DNA of 17,954 nt from Treponema sp. (GCA_031268245.1 JAIRXN010000064.1:1-17954); one strand, 5' to 3'; counted from the first letter of the stretch, positions 6,501 through 14,857 are shown. The notes: generated from the sequence alone by a model not told the origin. Numbers and translations: made by a program.

Positions 6501-8054
6501 TCAGTCTTCGGTAAACTCAGCCCCTCAACTATAGATGCCCAGGCCCCGGATCTCTATGTCGATCTGCCGGGAATCTGGCGTTTTGTCCCTCCCGGCCAGG
6601 GACTGGTTCTCTCAGGCGGCTATGTCAGGGCCCAGGTATCTATCCGGGGGCCTCTGGGGGATCCGGAATTTTTCGGAACTGCCAGGGGAAACAGTGTGCG
6701 CATACAAGTGCCTGAATTCCTTACAGAGGACATCAGGCCGGCGCCGGTTGACGTGCTTATTGAAGGCAGCGAAATGAACTTTGGGCCTCTGGGAGCCGCC
6801 GTAGGCAGAGGGGGCGGCACGATTACGGGCTGGTTCCGTTTCGACCGCTGGATACCTAATATCTTCAGTATAAACATAGACGTTGACTCCGGTACTCCCA
6901 TTCCCTTCGGTTTTGACATATCAGGCTTTTTGGCTCATGGAAATGCGTCAGGAAAGCTGAATCTTTCCATGGAAGACATGATCCTCACCGTTTCGGGCGC
7001 CATTACCGCTCAGAATTCGGAGATAAGCCTTGATACCAATGAAATAAACGACGCCGCCTTTTCGGATCCTTTTGCCGGTTTGCTCTTTCCCGTACTGGTG
7101 AATCTGGATGTCACCACCGGTAACAAGGTGGAATTTGTCTGGCCCAATACCGATTTTCCAATTCTTCGCGCCTATGCGGATCAGGGAACCAGGGTTGAAG
7201 TGACCAGCGATTCCATTTCCCGGCGTTTTTCGATCAACAGTGACGTAAAACTCCGCAGCGGTGAGATATTTTACTTTGAGCGGAGTTTCTATATCCGGGA
7301 GGGGAGCCTTAGTTTCCGGGAAAACGAAGTCCAGTTTAATCCCCGGATCAACGCCAGGGCGGAAATTCGGGACCGTACCAACGACGGCCCGGTAACCATA
7401 TCCCTCATCGTGGATAATGCCCCCCTTCTTTCCTTTACCGCACGGCTGGAATCCAGCCCGCCCCTCTCCCAGATGGAAATTTTTTCCCTGCTGGGACAAA
7501 ACATTGCAGGTTCCAACATAGACGAGAATACCGGGGCGGTTCAGCGAGCCTTCCTCAACTCCAGCGCCGATATTTTGGCCCAGTTCCAGGTGGTCAGACG
7601 GGTTGAAAGGCTTACCAGAGACTTCCTGCACCTGGATATGTTCAGTATTCGTACCCAGTTTATCCAGAACGCTCTTTTTGACGCTACCGGACTCTTTGAT
7701 TATAAGGCGCCCAGGAGGTATTCAAGCCGTTATCCCATGGTTTCCGGTAATTATCAGCAACCGGTTGACAGGAACGGCGGTGTCGGTAACTATTTTGATA
7801 ATACAACTGTTTTTTTGGGTAAATACATAGGCAGGGGAATGTTTGTCCAGTCCATGCTGTCCCTGCGCTACGATGCCTATCCTGAGAACCTGGGAGGTTT
7901 CAGAATAGGAGAAAATCTCTCTATCGAGCCGGATATCAGCATTGAGTTGGATGGACCGATATTCGATATCCGATGGGATTTTGTTCCCCTCCATCCTGAG
8001 AATTTATTTGTTAACGATAGTTTTTTCAGCTTGATCTGGAGTTGGTCGTTCTAA
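3522..8054 (+). CDS. tamB: TamB/YtfN-family translocation and assembly protein
   Basis: This is a 1510-residue AsmA/TamB-like protein. It has an N-terminal membrane anchor (residues 10-29, GFVTILLIMAALTFFSAIVL) followed by a very long periplasmic body of repetitive beta-strand segments with G-S-L and F-x-G turns, as expected for a beta-taco groove. The C-terminal TamB domain is recognisable at about 1240-1335: LRSGEIFYFERSFYIREGSL, QFNPRINARAEI and SSPPLSQMEIFSLLGQNI. The protein ends in Phe (SLIWSWSF). Such proteins are thought to move phospholipid between membranes and aid outer-membrane protein assembly. The next gene is bamA, 3-9 bp away, which fits that role. The start is TTG 3522; the frame is closed by TAA at 3492-3494 and no ATG or GTG lies between. 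The next Met is inside the membrane segment. Confidence 0.9.
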   Translation: MYTAQTGRTGFVTILLIMAALTFFSAIVLRPLQKFLFERLEAGWDSFIAQGEDFLGQEIKYRSVSPSFAGSLNIKGVRIGTADEKPLLSIARVRISFSLIELLFGNHDPLESLRGIRIERPLINFDAEADRDLLRRFSVLSADQDGLQEFLDSFPEKLKIRIRRGGFTFAKAEDYVHAADLALDLSFKNGAVLVLGKMKAGAELHSLAGPDLKKITALSTAPGLPDLEFLNKPMLFSMSARIKGSLSPDFSTGNGRIILSSFSGGFFRLKPVGLDLSLENQNIVITRMKDRHPIDFLLTVGMETGLASLHLENRNLALKDLFFLEGNLKNYNRFLSAVADGSLDLLAGPDILNYRIDMQARIREPGPFGIQALVMRADGDRDGIRIDNAGLDIRQGGASFQGSLAFVPFSPNGMIRFRNFGFSGISGLNGDIAVTTLGREINFFADTISSGSTELAALDIQLSLAGSGFSFAASALRFTGTESYEEEVNISNISLSGVYDQLSGMEASLYLDSFSVGDLVEMSSPFSVLPELPPVFWAVLEDISITAEVFVTTDFEYLLYNAPRIAIAYSGSFPSSKLNDIVTLVSVSGTNQRFSLNEGQVIWPGGRLEMSGDADFSQTQNITFSLTSTLQDLSYYFNGTILDKHSLSLLGSYGLELYISSSGTGYSGYLEAKEVPFTFRNQVASLSISSSFRYEDALLWSIILESFTIINLNTPASPITNIGMSGYMDQNGVLVPNLTFDDGRSPLSGNAACTWADGFRNLQFSFRMAGDQGLENLSLEGVFIDQELDLTLLGRRVKLGRVLENAYDGILDATLSLRWRSVDDFRAEILLSSFSAHIQDTDLTAAGTVFIDNREISLEGLSLNYGAFNAQLPSMIINREEGRAETRASLQGAAAGRTFDVSLYLDAEGMPISSWFRLTEALKVFKGNLRVESFRYDTIEAEEAFNFVFSRTLDAAGGSVISVNGGPQNMLRLELNEGGDFYAGLSKPSPIRGSVFGKLSPSTIDAQAPDLYVDLPGIWRFVPPGQGLVLSGGYVRAQVSIRGPLGDPEFFGTARGNSVRIQVPEFLTEDIRPAPVDVLIEGSEMNFGPLGAAVGRGGGTITGWFRFDRWIPNIFSINIDVDSGTPIPFGFDISGFLAHGNASGKLNLSMEDMILTVSGAITAQNSEISLDTNEINDAAFSDPFAGLLFPVLVNLDVTTGNKVEFVWPNTDFPILRAYADQGTRVEVTSDSISRRFSINSDVKLRSGEIFYFERSFYIREGSLSFRENEVQFNPRINARAEIRDRTNDGPVTISLIVDNAPLLSFTARLESSPPLSQMEIFSLLGQNIAGSNIDENTGAVQRAFLNSSADILAQFQVVRRVERLTRDFLHLDMFSIRTQFIQNALFDATGLFDYKAPRRYSSRYPMVSGNYQQPVDRNGGVGNYFDNTTVFLGKYIGRGMFVQSMLSLRYDAYPENLGGFRIGENLSIEPDISIELDGPIFDIRWDFVPLHPENLFVNDSFFSLIWSWSF

Positions 8055-8063
8055 GGGGTGTTG

Positions 8064-10625
8064 ATGCATTTTAAGTATACGAGAGTTTTGAGCTTTATAC
8101 CGGTGTTGATACTGCTTGCCTTTACGGGTTTTGCCCAGGAAAGCGGGGACGGCATGGCGGATCTTCCTGATAACTGGTATGAGGGTAAACCGATCAGGGA
8201 AATTGTCTTTGGAGAACTTGTGAATGTTGCACAGGGCGATCTGGACGGCATTGTACATTCTTTTATCGGCCGCATTTTCACCGAAGAAACCTACATGGAG
8301 CTCTACATGGCTCTGCTCAATACAGATTACTTTTCCGAACTTAGTCCCCAAATCATCCCGTACGATGAGAAGCTCAACGGGGTCATTATATCCTTCACGG
8401 TAATAGAAAACCCCATAGCCGCCAGGATCACCTTTTCGGGAAACCGGCATCTTCGTTCGCGGGAACTCACCGATGCTATTGCCTTCAAAAGAAGGCAGAT
8501 CATAACCGACCGGGATCTTCGCGCCGCGGAGCAGGCAATCGTTAGAAAATACCGGGAATCCGGTTATCCCGACGCCAAGGCGGCGGCGGAGTACAATGAA
8601 AACAGTGCCGCCCCGGCGGTAAATTTCAGGATCGATGAGGGAAGCAAGATAACCCTGAGGGAAATTGTCATAAACGGAAACAGTAAATTCACGGACAGTA
8701 CCCTGAAACGCCAGATGAGCCTCAAGGAAAAGCGTTTCTACAATGACGGCGCTTTTGAAGAAGAAAAACTGGTGGAAGACCAGGAAAAAATCATCCGGTA
8801 TTACCATGACCGGGGATACATTGATATGGAGATCATCGATGTTCAGTCAAATATGCAAAAGGACTCGGATTCCAACAACAATCTGATAATCACCTATAAC
8901 ATCCGGGAGGGAAGTCAGTATCTTCTGGGAGACATTACATTTGAAGGGAACCAGATTTTTACCACCGAACAGCTTAACGAACAGATTACTTCCCTCAAAA
9001 AAACAGGCCTCGGCGCCGGCAGGGTTCAGGATCGGCCGGTGGTCAATGCCAGCAAGGTAGAGGCGGATCTCCAGCGGGTGGCGGATCTCTACTACGAAAA
9101 TGGCTATATCTACAACACGATCAACCGGGTGGAAACAAGGGAACAGGGAGTGGTGTACTACAAGCTGGAAATAGTGGAACGGGGCCGCGCCCATATCGAA
9201 AGTATAAGCGTCCAGGGGAACGAAAAAACCAAGGATCAGGTTATACTCCGGGAAATTCCTCTGGAACCCGGGGATATTTTCTCCAAGGCCAAGATCCAGA
9301 CCGGGATGCGGAACCTTTACAACCTTCAGTTTTTCTCCGGAGTAAACCCCGTTATCGAAGAAGGAACCGCGGGCAACCTGATGCAGTTGGTGATGGAGGT
9401 TGAGGAGCAGCCCTCTACCGATCTGCAGTTCGGCCTTACCTTCTCCGGAACCGCGGATCCGAATACCTTCCCTATTTCCGCAATGTTCAAACTGAATGAC
9501 CGCAATCTCCTGGGTACCGGTAACTCCCTCGGGGTAGAGGTTACAGGCTCCCCCGATACAGCCAGCCTTACCCTGAGTCATAATCGCCGCTGGATCTTCG
9601 GGCTTCCCGTGAATGGCGGTATCGACTTTTCCGTGGGCTGGTCCAAGCGGGAAGCGGAAATGGACAACATAGCTCCCTTTTTCAACGGGGACGAAGACTA
9701 TGCCTTCCCGGACGGTTTTTATTCCTATGACGACTACTACAATTCCGGAAAGAATCCCCCGGATAAGTACCTTATGCCATACGATCACTGGAACCTTTCT
9801 CTGGGTTTCAATACCGGCTACCGCTTCTACCTGCCTGCGGGGATACTGGCCCTGGGAGGAGGTTTCAGGCCGGGTATTGTCTTTAACAAGTTCGATCAGG
9901 GCCTCTACCGTCCCTTCGATCCTGTGCTGAGGGAAAACAATAACCGCTGGACTCCCTTCAATTCAGTCTGGGGCAGCGTTTCTCTTGATAACCGGGATCT
10001 CTTCTACGATCCTTCCGACGGCTACTACGCCATTCAGCGTCTGGGGATCTACGGATTATTCGATGTTGAAAATGAGCACTACATCAGATCCGATACCAAA
10101 GCCGAATTTTTCCACACGATTCTATCAAGACGGATCGGAGAACGCTACACCTTCAAGCTGATCTTCGGTATTCATAGCGGCCTTTCATTTCTCTTCCCCC
10201 AGCCGTTCCAGGCAATAGAGATTCAGAAAGCCAGCAGACTAGCCGTGGATGGGATCTTCAATGCCCGCGGCTGGAGCGGAGAATACTACAACAAGGGCCT
10301 GAGCCTCTGGGAAAACTGGATGGAATTGCGGATCCCCATTGTTCCCCAGATTATAGCCTGGGATTTCTTTCTCGACGGGGCGGGGATCAAGAAGACGCCT
10401 GAGTTATTCTTCAGCAAATTCAGCATAGAAGATATGCGCTTCAGCCTCGGCGGAGGCCTGCGTTTTGCCCTTCCCCAGTTCCCCTTCCGTTTCAGTTTTG
10501 CAAAACGCTTCAAGATCAATGGGGATGGCAGCTTCGACTGGCAGCGCGGGGCTATTTTCTACGATGGCAGCAATCCTCTTTCGGGAGTGGATTTTGTCTT
10601 GTCTTTCGCCATGTCTACATACTAA
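8064..10625 (+). CDS. bamA: BamA outer-membrane protein assembly factor
   Basis: This protein, about 853 residues, inserts beta-barrel proteins into the outer membrane. I chose ATG 8064 because AAGGGG (8053-8058) is spaced for it; in-frame GTG 8058 and TTG 8061 overlap or crowd that site. The signal peptide has core FIPVLILLAFTGFA with cleavage before Q25. Five POTRA repeats follow, each beginning with a strand and ending in a hydrophobic-E-x-G/N turn (for example ITFSGNRHLRSREL, IVINGNSKFTDSTL, ITFEGNQIFTTEQL, ISVQGNEKTKDQVI). The barrel begins near STDLQFGLTFSG at about residue 450. The loop-6 motif is R735-G-W, a variant of the usual RGF/Y. The C-terminus ends in Tyr (LSFAMSTY), not the common Phe or Trp. 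The Shine-Dalgarno overlaps the tamB stop codon, suggesting translational coupling. This corresponds to T. pallidum Tp92/TP0326. Confidence 0.95.
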   Translation: MHFKYTRVLSFIPVLILLAFTGFAQESGDGMADLPDNWYEGKPIREIVFGELVNVAQGDLDGIVHSFIGRIFTEETYMELYMALLNTDYFSELSPQIIPYDEKLNGVIISFTVIENPIAARITFSGNRHLRSRELTDAIAFKRRQIITDRDLRAAEQAIVRKYRESGYPDAKAAAEYNENSAAPAVNFRIDEGSKITLREIVINGNSKFTDSTLKRQMSLKEKRFYNDGAFEEEKLVEDQEKIIRYYHDRGYIDMEIIDVQSNMQKDSDSNNNLIITYNIREGSQYLLGDITFEGNQIFTTEQLNEQITSLKKTGLGAGRVQDRPVVNASKVEADLQRVADLYYENGYIYNTINRVETREQGVVYYKLEIVERGRAHIESISVQGNEKTKDQVILREIPLEPGDIFSKAKIQTGMRNLYNLQFFSGVNPVIEEGTAGNLMQLVMEVEEQPSTDLQFGLTFSGTADPNTFPISAMFKLNDRNLLGTGNSLGVEVTGSPDTASLTLSHNRRWIFGLPVNGGIDFSVGWSKREAEMDNIAPFFNGDEDYAFPDGFYSYDDYYNSGKNPPDKYLMPYDHWNLSLGFNTGYRFYLPAGILALGGGFRPGIVFNKFDQGLYRPFDPVLRENNNRWTPFNSVWGSVSLDNRDLFYDPSDGYYAIQRLGIYGLFDVENEHYIRSDTKAEFFHTILSRRIGERYTFKLIFGIHSGLSFLFPQPFQAIEIQKASRLAVDGIFNARGWSGEYYNKGLSLWENWMELRIPIVPQIIAWDFFLDGAGIKKTPELFFSKFSIEDMRFSLGGGLRFALPQFPFRFSFAKRFKINGDGSFDWQRGAIFYDGSNPLSGVDFVLSFAMSTY

Positions 10626-10646
10626 AATGGGTAAAATGGAACGGTT

Positions 10647-11297
10647 ATGAAAAAAAACAATAGAGGTTCTTTCAAAACTTCAGTTTTGAAAGAACAACCT
10701 TTACAAAAGGCGGTTTTGCAGGCCGTAGGCCGAAAAACCGCAAAAGCCCCGGCAAAACCAACCGGGTTTTGCAAGAGGCTCAGTATCCTTTTTCTTTTGA
10801 TTTTTAGCGTCTCTGCGGGCGTGTGGGCCCAGCAGTTAACCCGTTTTGCCGTCGTAGACCTCTCCAAGGTCTATACCTCCTTTTTTCGGGATTCACGGGC
10901 GGTACGGGAATTTGAGGAGCGCAGCGCCAGGGTTCAGAAAGATATCGACAGGATGACCGCCGAAATTCAGGATATAAAACGGCAGCAGGCGGAAGCGGAA
11001 CTCCAGGGAGACCGGGAAAAGGCGCTCCGGCTGGAAAGCGATGTCTACCGGAGGCAGGAATTTCTCAAGGAATACTACAACCTCAAAAAGGCGGAACTTG
11101 AGGATCAGAGGCGCAAGCTTACCCAGTCCGAATCCTTTTTGGAACAGGTATACGCCGAGATCCGCTACATTGCCGAAAGCGAAGGTTACAGCATGGTTCT
11201 CAATCTCAAAGATAATACGGGTATCCTCTGGTATAGCCCTACCGTTGATATTACCGACAAGCTCATCCAGAATTTGACGGACAAAGCCAAACGATAG
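10647..11297 (+). CDS. skp: OmpH/Skp-family periplasmic chaperone with repeat-derived N-terminal extension
   Basis: Skp trimers hold unfolded outer-membrane proteins in the periplasm and hand them to BamA, whose gene is immediately upstream (21-bp gap). The mature domain starts after A-W-A-Q-type cleavage (A61/Q62). It reads RFAVVDLSKVY, the conserved first strand, followed by a long charged coiled-coil (about 78-165: RAVREFEERSARVQKDI, LESDVYRRQEFLKEYYN), then the returning strand segment YSMVLNLKDNTGILWY and a final helix. The oddity is the N-terminus: 42 basic residues precede the signal-peptide core (CKRLSILFLLIFSVSAG), where relatives start at about the KRL. This extra stretch is encoded by three consecutive inverted repeats (10664-10772). 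The start ATG 10647 has only a weak GGA upstream and overlaps, as ATGA, an 8-codon reading frame from 10627. Confidence 0.88.
   Translation: MKKNNRGSFKTSVLKEQPLQKAVLQAVGRKTAKAPAKPTGFCKRLSILFLLIFSVSAGVWAQQLTRFAVVDLSKVYTSFFRDSRAVREFEERSARVQKDIDRMTAEIQDIKRQQAEAELQGDREKALRLESDVYRRQEFLKEYYNLKKAELEDQRRKLTQSESFLEQVYAEIRYIAESEGYSMVLNLKDNTGILWYSPTVDITDKLIQNLTDKAKR
10664..10700. repeat. perfect palindrome inside the 5' end of skp
   Basis: GTTCTTTCAAAACT (10666-10679), a 2-base TC loop and AGTTTTGAAAGAAC (10682-10695) form a perfect 14-bp stem. AGGT (10664) and ACCT (10697-10700) extend it to about 16 bp with one unpaired base. It is read in frame as part of the skp extension. Its core CAAAACTTCAGTTTTG resembles the hairpin at 14060-14093. 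Confidence 0.85.
10710..10741. repeat. second inverted repeat inside skp
   Basis: GCGGTTTT (10710-10717) pairs with AAAACCGC (10734-10741), with an inner GGCC-GTA-GGCC stem (10721-10731). It directly follows the first palindrome and is also translated in the skp frame. Confidence 0.75.
10752..10772. repeat. third inverted repeat inside skp
   Basis: GCAAAACC (10752-10759), loop AACCG, and GGTTTTGC (10765-10772) form a perfect 8-bp stem. The codons right after it encode the ordinary signal peptide (KRLSILF). Confidence 0.75.
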
Positions 11298-11303
11298 TAT
11301 ACT
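11274..11303 (+). promoter_or_regulatory. internal promoter for mutS
   Basis: TTGACG (11274-11279), an 18-bp spacer and TATACT (11298-11303) lie across the last codons and stop of skp. The expected +1 near 11310 gives an 11-nt leader to the mutS ATG at 11321. No Shine-Dalgarno is visible in that leader (AAAAATTAGT). Confidence 0.6.
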
Positions 11304-11320
11304 AAGCAAGAAAAATTAGT

Positions 11321-14044
11321 ATGCGGACAAAGAATATTTCTCGTGCGCCCCGGAGAGGGGCCGACCCTGCCAGTCCTATGCTGGAACAGTATAGGCGGAT
11401 CAAAAGTGAACATAAGGAAGAAGTGCTTTTCTTTCGTCTGGGTGATTTCTATGAAATGTTTGCCGACGACGCATTGGAAATCTCCTCCCTGCTGAACCTG
11501 ACACTCACCACCCGGAACGGCCTTCCTATGTGCGGAATTCCCTATCACGCCGCCAGGTCCTATATTGCGCGACTCCTCAAGGCGGGAAAAAAGGTGGCGA
11601 TCTGCGAACAGCTCTCCGAGGCGGTGAAGGGGGGATCCATTATCGAGCGGAAAGTGGTGGAGATTATCACCCCGGGAACCACGGTAGACGAAGATTTTTT
11701 GGACAAGGGAAGTTCCAACTATCTTGCCTGCATCGCCTCCCGGGGGCCCCTGATCTCCTTCGCCTACATCGATCTTTCCACCGGAGACTTTTTTGCACGT
11801 TCTTTCGGCAGCTTTTCGGCAAAGGAAAAGCTGCGCGGCGAACTGGAGCGGATACAGGCGCGGGAATTGCTTGTTCAGGAATCCCTTCTGGAAGAAAATT
11901 CCGGAATTGCCGCTGCCATCGGCGATCAAAACGGAATAGTGGTAAACCGCTGGGCCGACTGGCTGTTCGACATGGAAAGGAGCGCGGAAAGGCTCAAACG
12001 TCAATTTTCCGTAACAAACCTCAAGGGCTTCGGTCTTGAAGAGGGAAGCATCGAAATCCTCGCTGCCGGCGCCCTGCTGGATTACCTGGATGATACATCA
12101 AAAAGCCTTATACCCCATGTGTGTTCGATCCGGGTGTATCAGGACAGCGATTTTATGGGAATTGATGAGTCTACCCAGCGGAACCTGGAACTGGTACGGA
12201 ACCTCCGGGACGGGGATACCCGTTTTTCCCTTCTGGAAGTACTCGATGAAACCCGGAGCGCCATGGGAAGGCGGCTCCTGAAAAGCCGCATCCTCATGCC
12301 GTTACAGGACATCAGGCAGATCAACGCCCGGCTTGACATGACGGAAAGCTTCTACCGGAATCAGGGGAAGCTTTCCAGCCTCCGGGAACTTCTGGGGAAA
12401 ATGCAGGATCTTGAAAGGCTTTCGTCCCGGCTTGCCATGGACAAGGCCCACGGCAAGGATATGCTGACCATAAAAAACGCCCTGGAACACTTTTTTGATA
12501 TTGAGGCCCTCTGCCCGGATCTCAATGCGCTTTATGAATCTACCGCAGCCCGTTCCCTGGGAAGAGAAGAATTTTCCCGGCTCAAAAGACTGGTTGAAAT
12601 TCTCCAAAAAGGCATTCGGGATGATCCTTCGATCCTTTTGACCGAAGGCAACCTGATCCGCCCGGGCTACAATTCCAGGCTGGATGAACTCACGGCTCTC
12701 CGGGATTCAGGCCGTAAACTGCTGGAAAACTACCTGGAAGAGGAGAAGCTGCAGACAGGCATTACAAGCCTCAAGATCCGCTATAACAGGCTCATCGGCT
12801 ACTTTTTTGAGGTTACCAAGGCGCAGCTTAACCGTGTTCCGGAACGCTTTATCCGGCGGCAGGGCATTGTTGCCGGAGAGCGCTTCACCACGGACAGGCT
12901 GGCGGCCCTGGAATCGGATATCAACGGAGCCTCGGACAGGATCATAGATCTGGAAAAGGAACTGTTTCTTGAACTGCGGGAAGAGGCCAAAAAATGCCTC
13001 AGGGAGATTGCCGCGGCAAGCCGCCGGATCGCCGAAATTGATGTTGCCCAGTCTGCCGCCAGGGCGGCCACAATTCATGGTTGGACACGTCCCGTTCTTG
13101 ACGGAGAGGGGAGGCTGAAAATTCTTGAAGGCCGGCATCCTGTGGTGGAAGCCCATCTTCCCAGAGGAGAGTTTATCCCTAATGACATCATCCTGGACAG
13201 TAAAGAGATCCGTTTTGCGCTCATCACCGGCCCCAACATGGCGGGAAAATCAACCTATCTACGCCAGGCGGCCCTGATCTGCATCATGGCCCAGATGGGA
13301 AGTTTCGTCCCTGCCGGGGAAGCCCTCATCGGTATATGCGACAGAATCTATTGCCGGGTTGGAGCCTCGGACAATCTGGCCCGCGGGGAATCGACTTTTC
13401 TCGCGGAAATGAGTGAAACCGCCTATATTCTCCATACCGCCACGGAGAAAAGTCTTGTGATCATGGATGAAGTCGGACGGGGAACCGGAACCACGGACGG
13501 TCTTTCCATTGCCTGGGCGGTGAGCGAGGATCTCCTCAACCGGATCGGATGCAGAACCCTCTTTGCCACCCATTATCATGAACTTTCCGGAATGGAGCAT
13601 CCCCATCTGGCAAACCGTTCAATGGAGGTGCTGGATCAGGGGGGAGAGATCGTCTTCCTGCGGAAACTCAAGGAAGGCCCCAGCGCCGAATCCTACGGCC
13701 TCCATGCAGCCTCCCTGGCGGGCTTGCCCCGGCAGGTACTTGACCGGGCCGCCTTTATTCAGGAGGCATTCAAGGCTAGAGAGCTTTCCGCATCCCGGGA
13801 TTCCGTTCCGGCAAAAACGGCCCTCAAGAGTCCGCCGCTTGGTTCTCTCTCCAGCCCCGGTAAAGCGCTTCTCAATGAAATCTCCATGCTGGAAATAGAA
13901 CGGATGACGCCGATAGAGGCGCTGTACAAACTCCATGAGTTAAAGGAACGGTTCGGTTCAGAAACCTCTTTCCGTCCGGTTCCTGCCCGTCCCAAAAAGA
14001 TCCGTCCCCCGGAAGACAACCCTTCGCTTTTTGATTTGTGGTGA
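11321..14044 (+). CDS. mutS: DNA mismatch repair protein MutS
   Basis: This is a 907-residue MutS1, within the usual size range. The mismatch-reading motif is F43-Y-E45 in GDFYEMF. Then come the connector and lever/clamp domains, and the C-terminal ATPase: Walker A TGPNMAGKSTYLRQ (from about residue 635), the signature region GESTFLAEMSE, Walker B LVIMDEVGRGTGTTDG (D716/E717) and ATHYHELS. All catalytic motifs look intact. The protein ends in a short tail (SLFDLW). The start at ATG 11321 leaves a 19-residue basic leader before MLEQYRRIK, where many homologues begin; an ATG exists there (11378) but has no well-spaced Shine-Dalgarno. It has its own promoter in the end of skp, so it can be expressed apart from the envelope genes. 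Confidence 0.97.
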   Translation: MRTKNISRAPRRGADPASPMLEQYRRIKSEHKEEVLFFRLGDFYEMFADDALEISSLLNLTLTTRNGLPMCGIPYHAARSYIARLLKAGKKVAICEQLSEAVKGGSIIERKVVEIITPGTTVDEDFLDKGSSNYLACIASRGPLISFAYIDLSTGDFFARSFGSFSAKEKLRGELERIQARELLVQESLLEENSGIAAAIGDQNGIVVNRWADWLFDMERSAERLKRQFSVTNLKGFGLEEGSIEILAAGALLDYLDDTSKSLIPHVCSIRVYQDSDFMGIDESTQRNLELVRNLRDGDTRFSLLEVLDETRSAMGRRLLKSRILMPLQDIRQINARLDMTESFYRNQGKLSSLRELLGKMQDLERLSSRLAMDKAHGKDMLTIKNALEHFFDIEALCPDLNALYESTAARSLGREEFSRLKRLVEILQKGIRDDPSILLTEGNLIRPGYNSRLDELTALRDSGRKLLENYLEEEKLQTGITSLKIRYNRLIGYFFEVTKAQLNRVPERFIRRQGIVAGERFTTDRLAALESDINGASDRIIDLEKELFLELREEAKKCLREIAAASRRIAEIDVAQSAARAATIHGWTRPVLDGEGRLKILEGRHPVVEAHLPRGEFIPNDIILDSKEIRFALITGPNMAGKSTYLRQAALICIMAQMGSFVPAGEALIGICDRIYCRVGASDNLARGESTFLAEMSETAYILHTATEKSLVIMDEVGRGTGTTDGLSIAWAVSEDLLNRIGCRTLFATHYHELSGMEHPHLANRSMEVLDQGGEIVFLRKLKEGPSAESYGLHAASLAGLPRQVLDRAAFIQEAFKARELSASRDSVPAKTALKSPPLGSLSSPGKALLNEISMLEIERMTPIEALYKLHELKERFGSETSFRPVPARPKKIRPPEDNPSLFDLW

Positions 14045-14059
14045 GGTTTTTTAAATTGA

Positions 14060-14093
14060 GGCTGTTCCAAAACTCCGGTTTGTGGAATAAGCC
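14060..14093. repeat. imperfect hairpin repeat between mutS and comF
   Basis: GGCT (14060), TTCCA-AAAC (14065-14073), loop TCCG, GTTT (14078-14081), TGGAA (14083-14087) and AGCC (14090-14093) form a stem with small bulges. Its core (CAAAACTCCGGTTT) resembles the perfect palindrome in skp (CAAAACTTCAGTTT), suggesting one repeat family. It is not followed by a T-run, so it does not look like an intrinsic terminator. Confidence 0.6.
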
Positions 14094-14146
14094 CACACCG
14101 GCCTTTCTCTTTGAAGCAATTCACAGGCCCGCACCCTATACAGGGT

Positions 14147-14857
14147 ATGAAACTCTCTTACGCGGTATCATTTTTGCGGGAATTGCTTTTTCCCGGCGGC
14201 TGCGCGCTCTGCGGAACCGCACTGCTCAATGCAGAAGAAACCTGGTACGGCCTCTGCTCAGAGTGCCGGGAGAAACTGCGGCTTGAAAAAACCAAACGCT
14301 GCAATTTCTGCGGCCGGCCGCTTATTTCCGAACTGGATTCCTGTATTTCCTGCAGGGAAAACCATGAAAGTTCAGACCCGGACAAAACAATCTCACTTTT
14401 CCCCTATTCCGGCCTTTACAGGCGCTTATTAACGGCCTATAAATTCGGAAAAAATACCTGTCTGGGCCATTTCCTGGCGGAAAAAATAATGGAAACGATA
14501 AAGCTGTTTCCCTTTTCAGAATTGCCTGTTCTCGTCCCGGTTCCGCCGCGGCCGGGGAAAATCAGAAAAACAGGCTGGGATCAGATCGCATATCTTGCCC
14601 TGCTTCTGGAGAGGGAAAAATCCTGCAGGATTCTCCGCTGCCTCAAGCGCCTCCCTTCGGAAACCCAGAAGAAACTCAACCGGGAAAAACGCCGGGGAAA
14701 CCTTAAAGGACGAATCGTTTTAGGCAAAAAGGTTCCCAGGAACCTCATCATCTTTGATGATGTGATCACCACCGGTTCTACCTTCCGGGCATGTTCTGCG
14801 GCATTGCGGGAAGGAGGCGCCGAAAGGGTTTATGCCCTCAGCCTCTTCTATGATTGA
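14147..14857 (+). CDS. comF: ComF-family phosphoribosyltransferase-like protein
   Basis: This is a 236-residue protein from ATG 14147; a TTG at 14111 would add 12 residues. The N-terminus has two CxxC pairs each for two zinc-finger-like sites: C19/C22 with C37/C40, and C52/C55 with C66/C69. The C-terminal half is a type I phosphoribosyltransferase domain: PVPPRPGKIRKTGWDQ, and the PRPP loop IIFDDVITTGSTF (about 201-213). ComF homologues take part in DNA uptake during competence in some bacteria, but in many it is a scavenging or unknown function, and no other competence gene is in this window. A 5-bp stem hairpin (ACCCT-ATAC-AGGGT, 14133-14146) abuts the ATG and contains the only Shine-Dalgarno-like bases, so the translation start is uncertain. 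Confidence 0.88.
   Translation: MKLSYAVSFLRELLFPGGCALCGTALLNAEETWYGLCSECREKLRLEKTKRCNFCGRPLISELDSCISCRENHESSDPDKTISLFPYSGLYRRLLTAYKFGKNTCLGHFLAEKIMETIKLFPFSELPVLVPVPPRPGKIRKTGWDQIAYLALLLEREKSCRILRCLKRLPSETQKKLNREKRRGNLKGRIVLGKKVPRNLIIFDDVITTGSTFRACSAALREGGAERVYALSLFYD

Noticed and set aside
8004..9788. Two long minus-strand open frames (8004-8807 and 8847-9788) within bamA
   Set aside because: Shadows of bamA; their sequence is low in normal protein motifs, while the bamA frame carries five POTRA repeats and the barrel.
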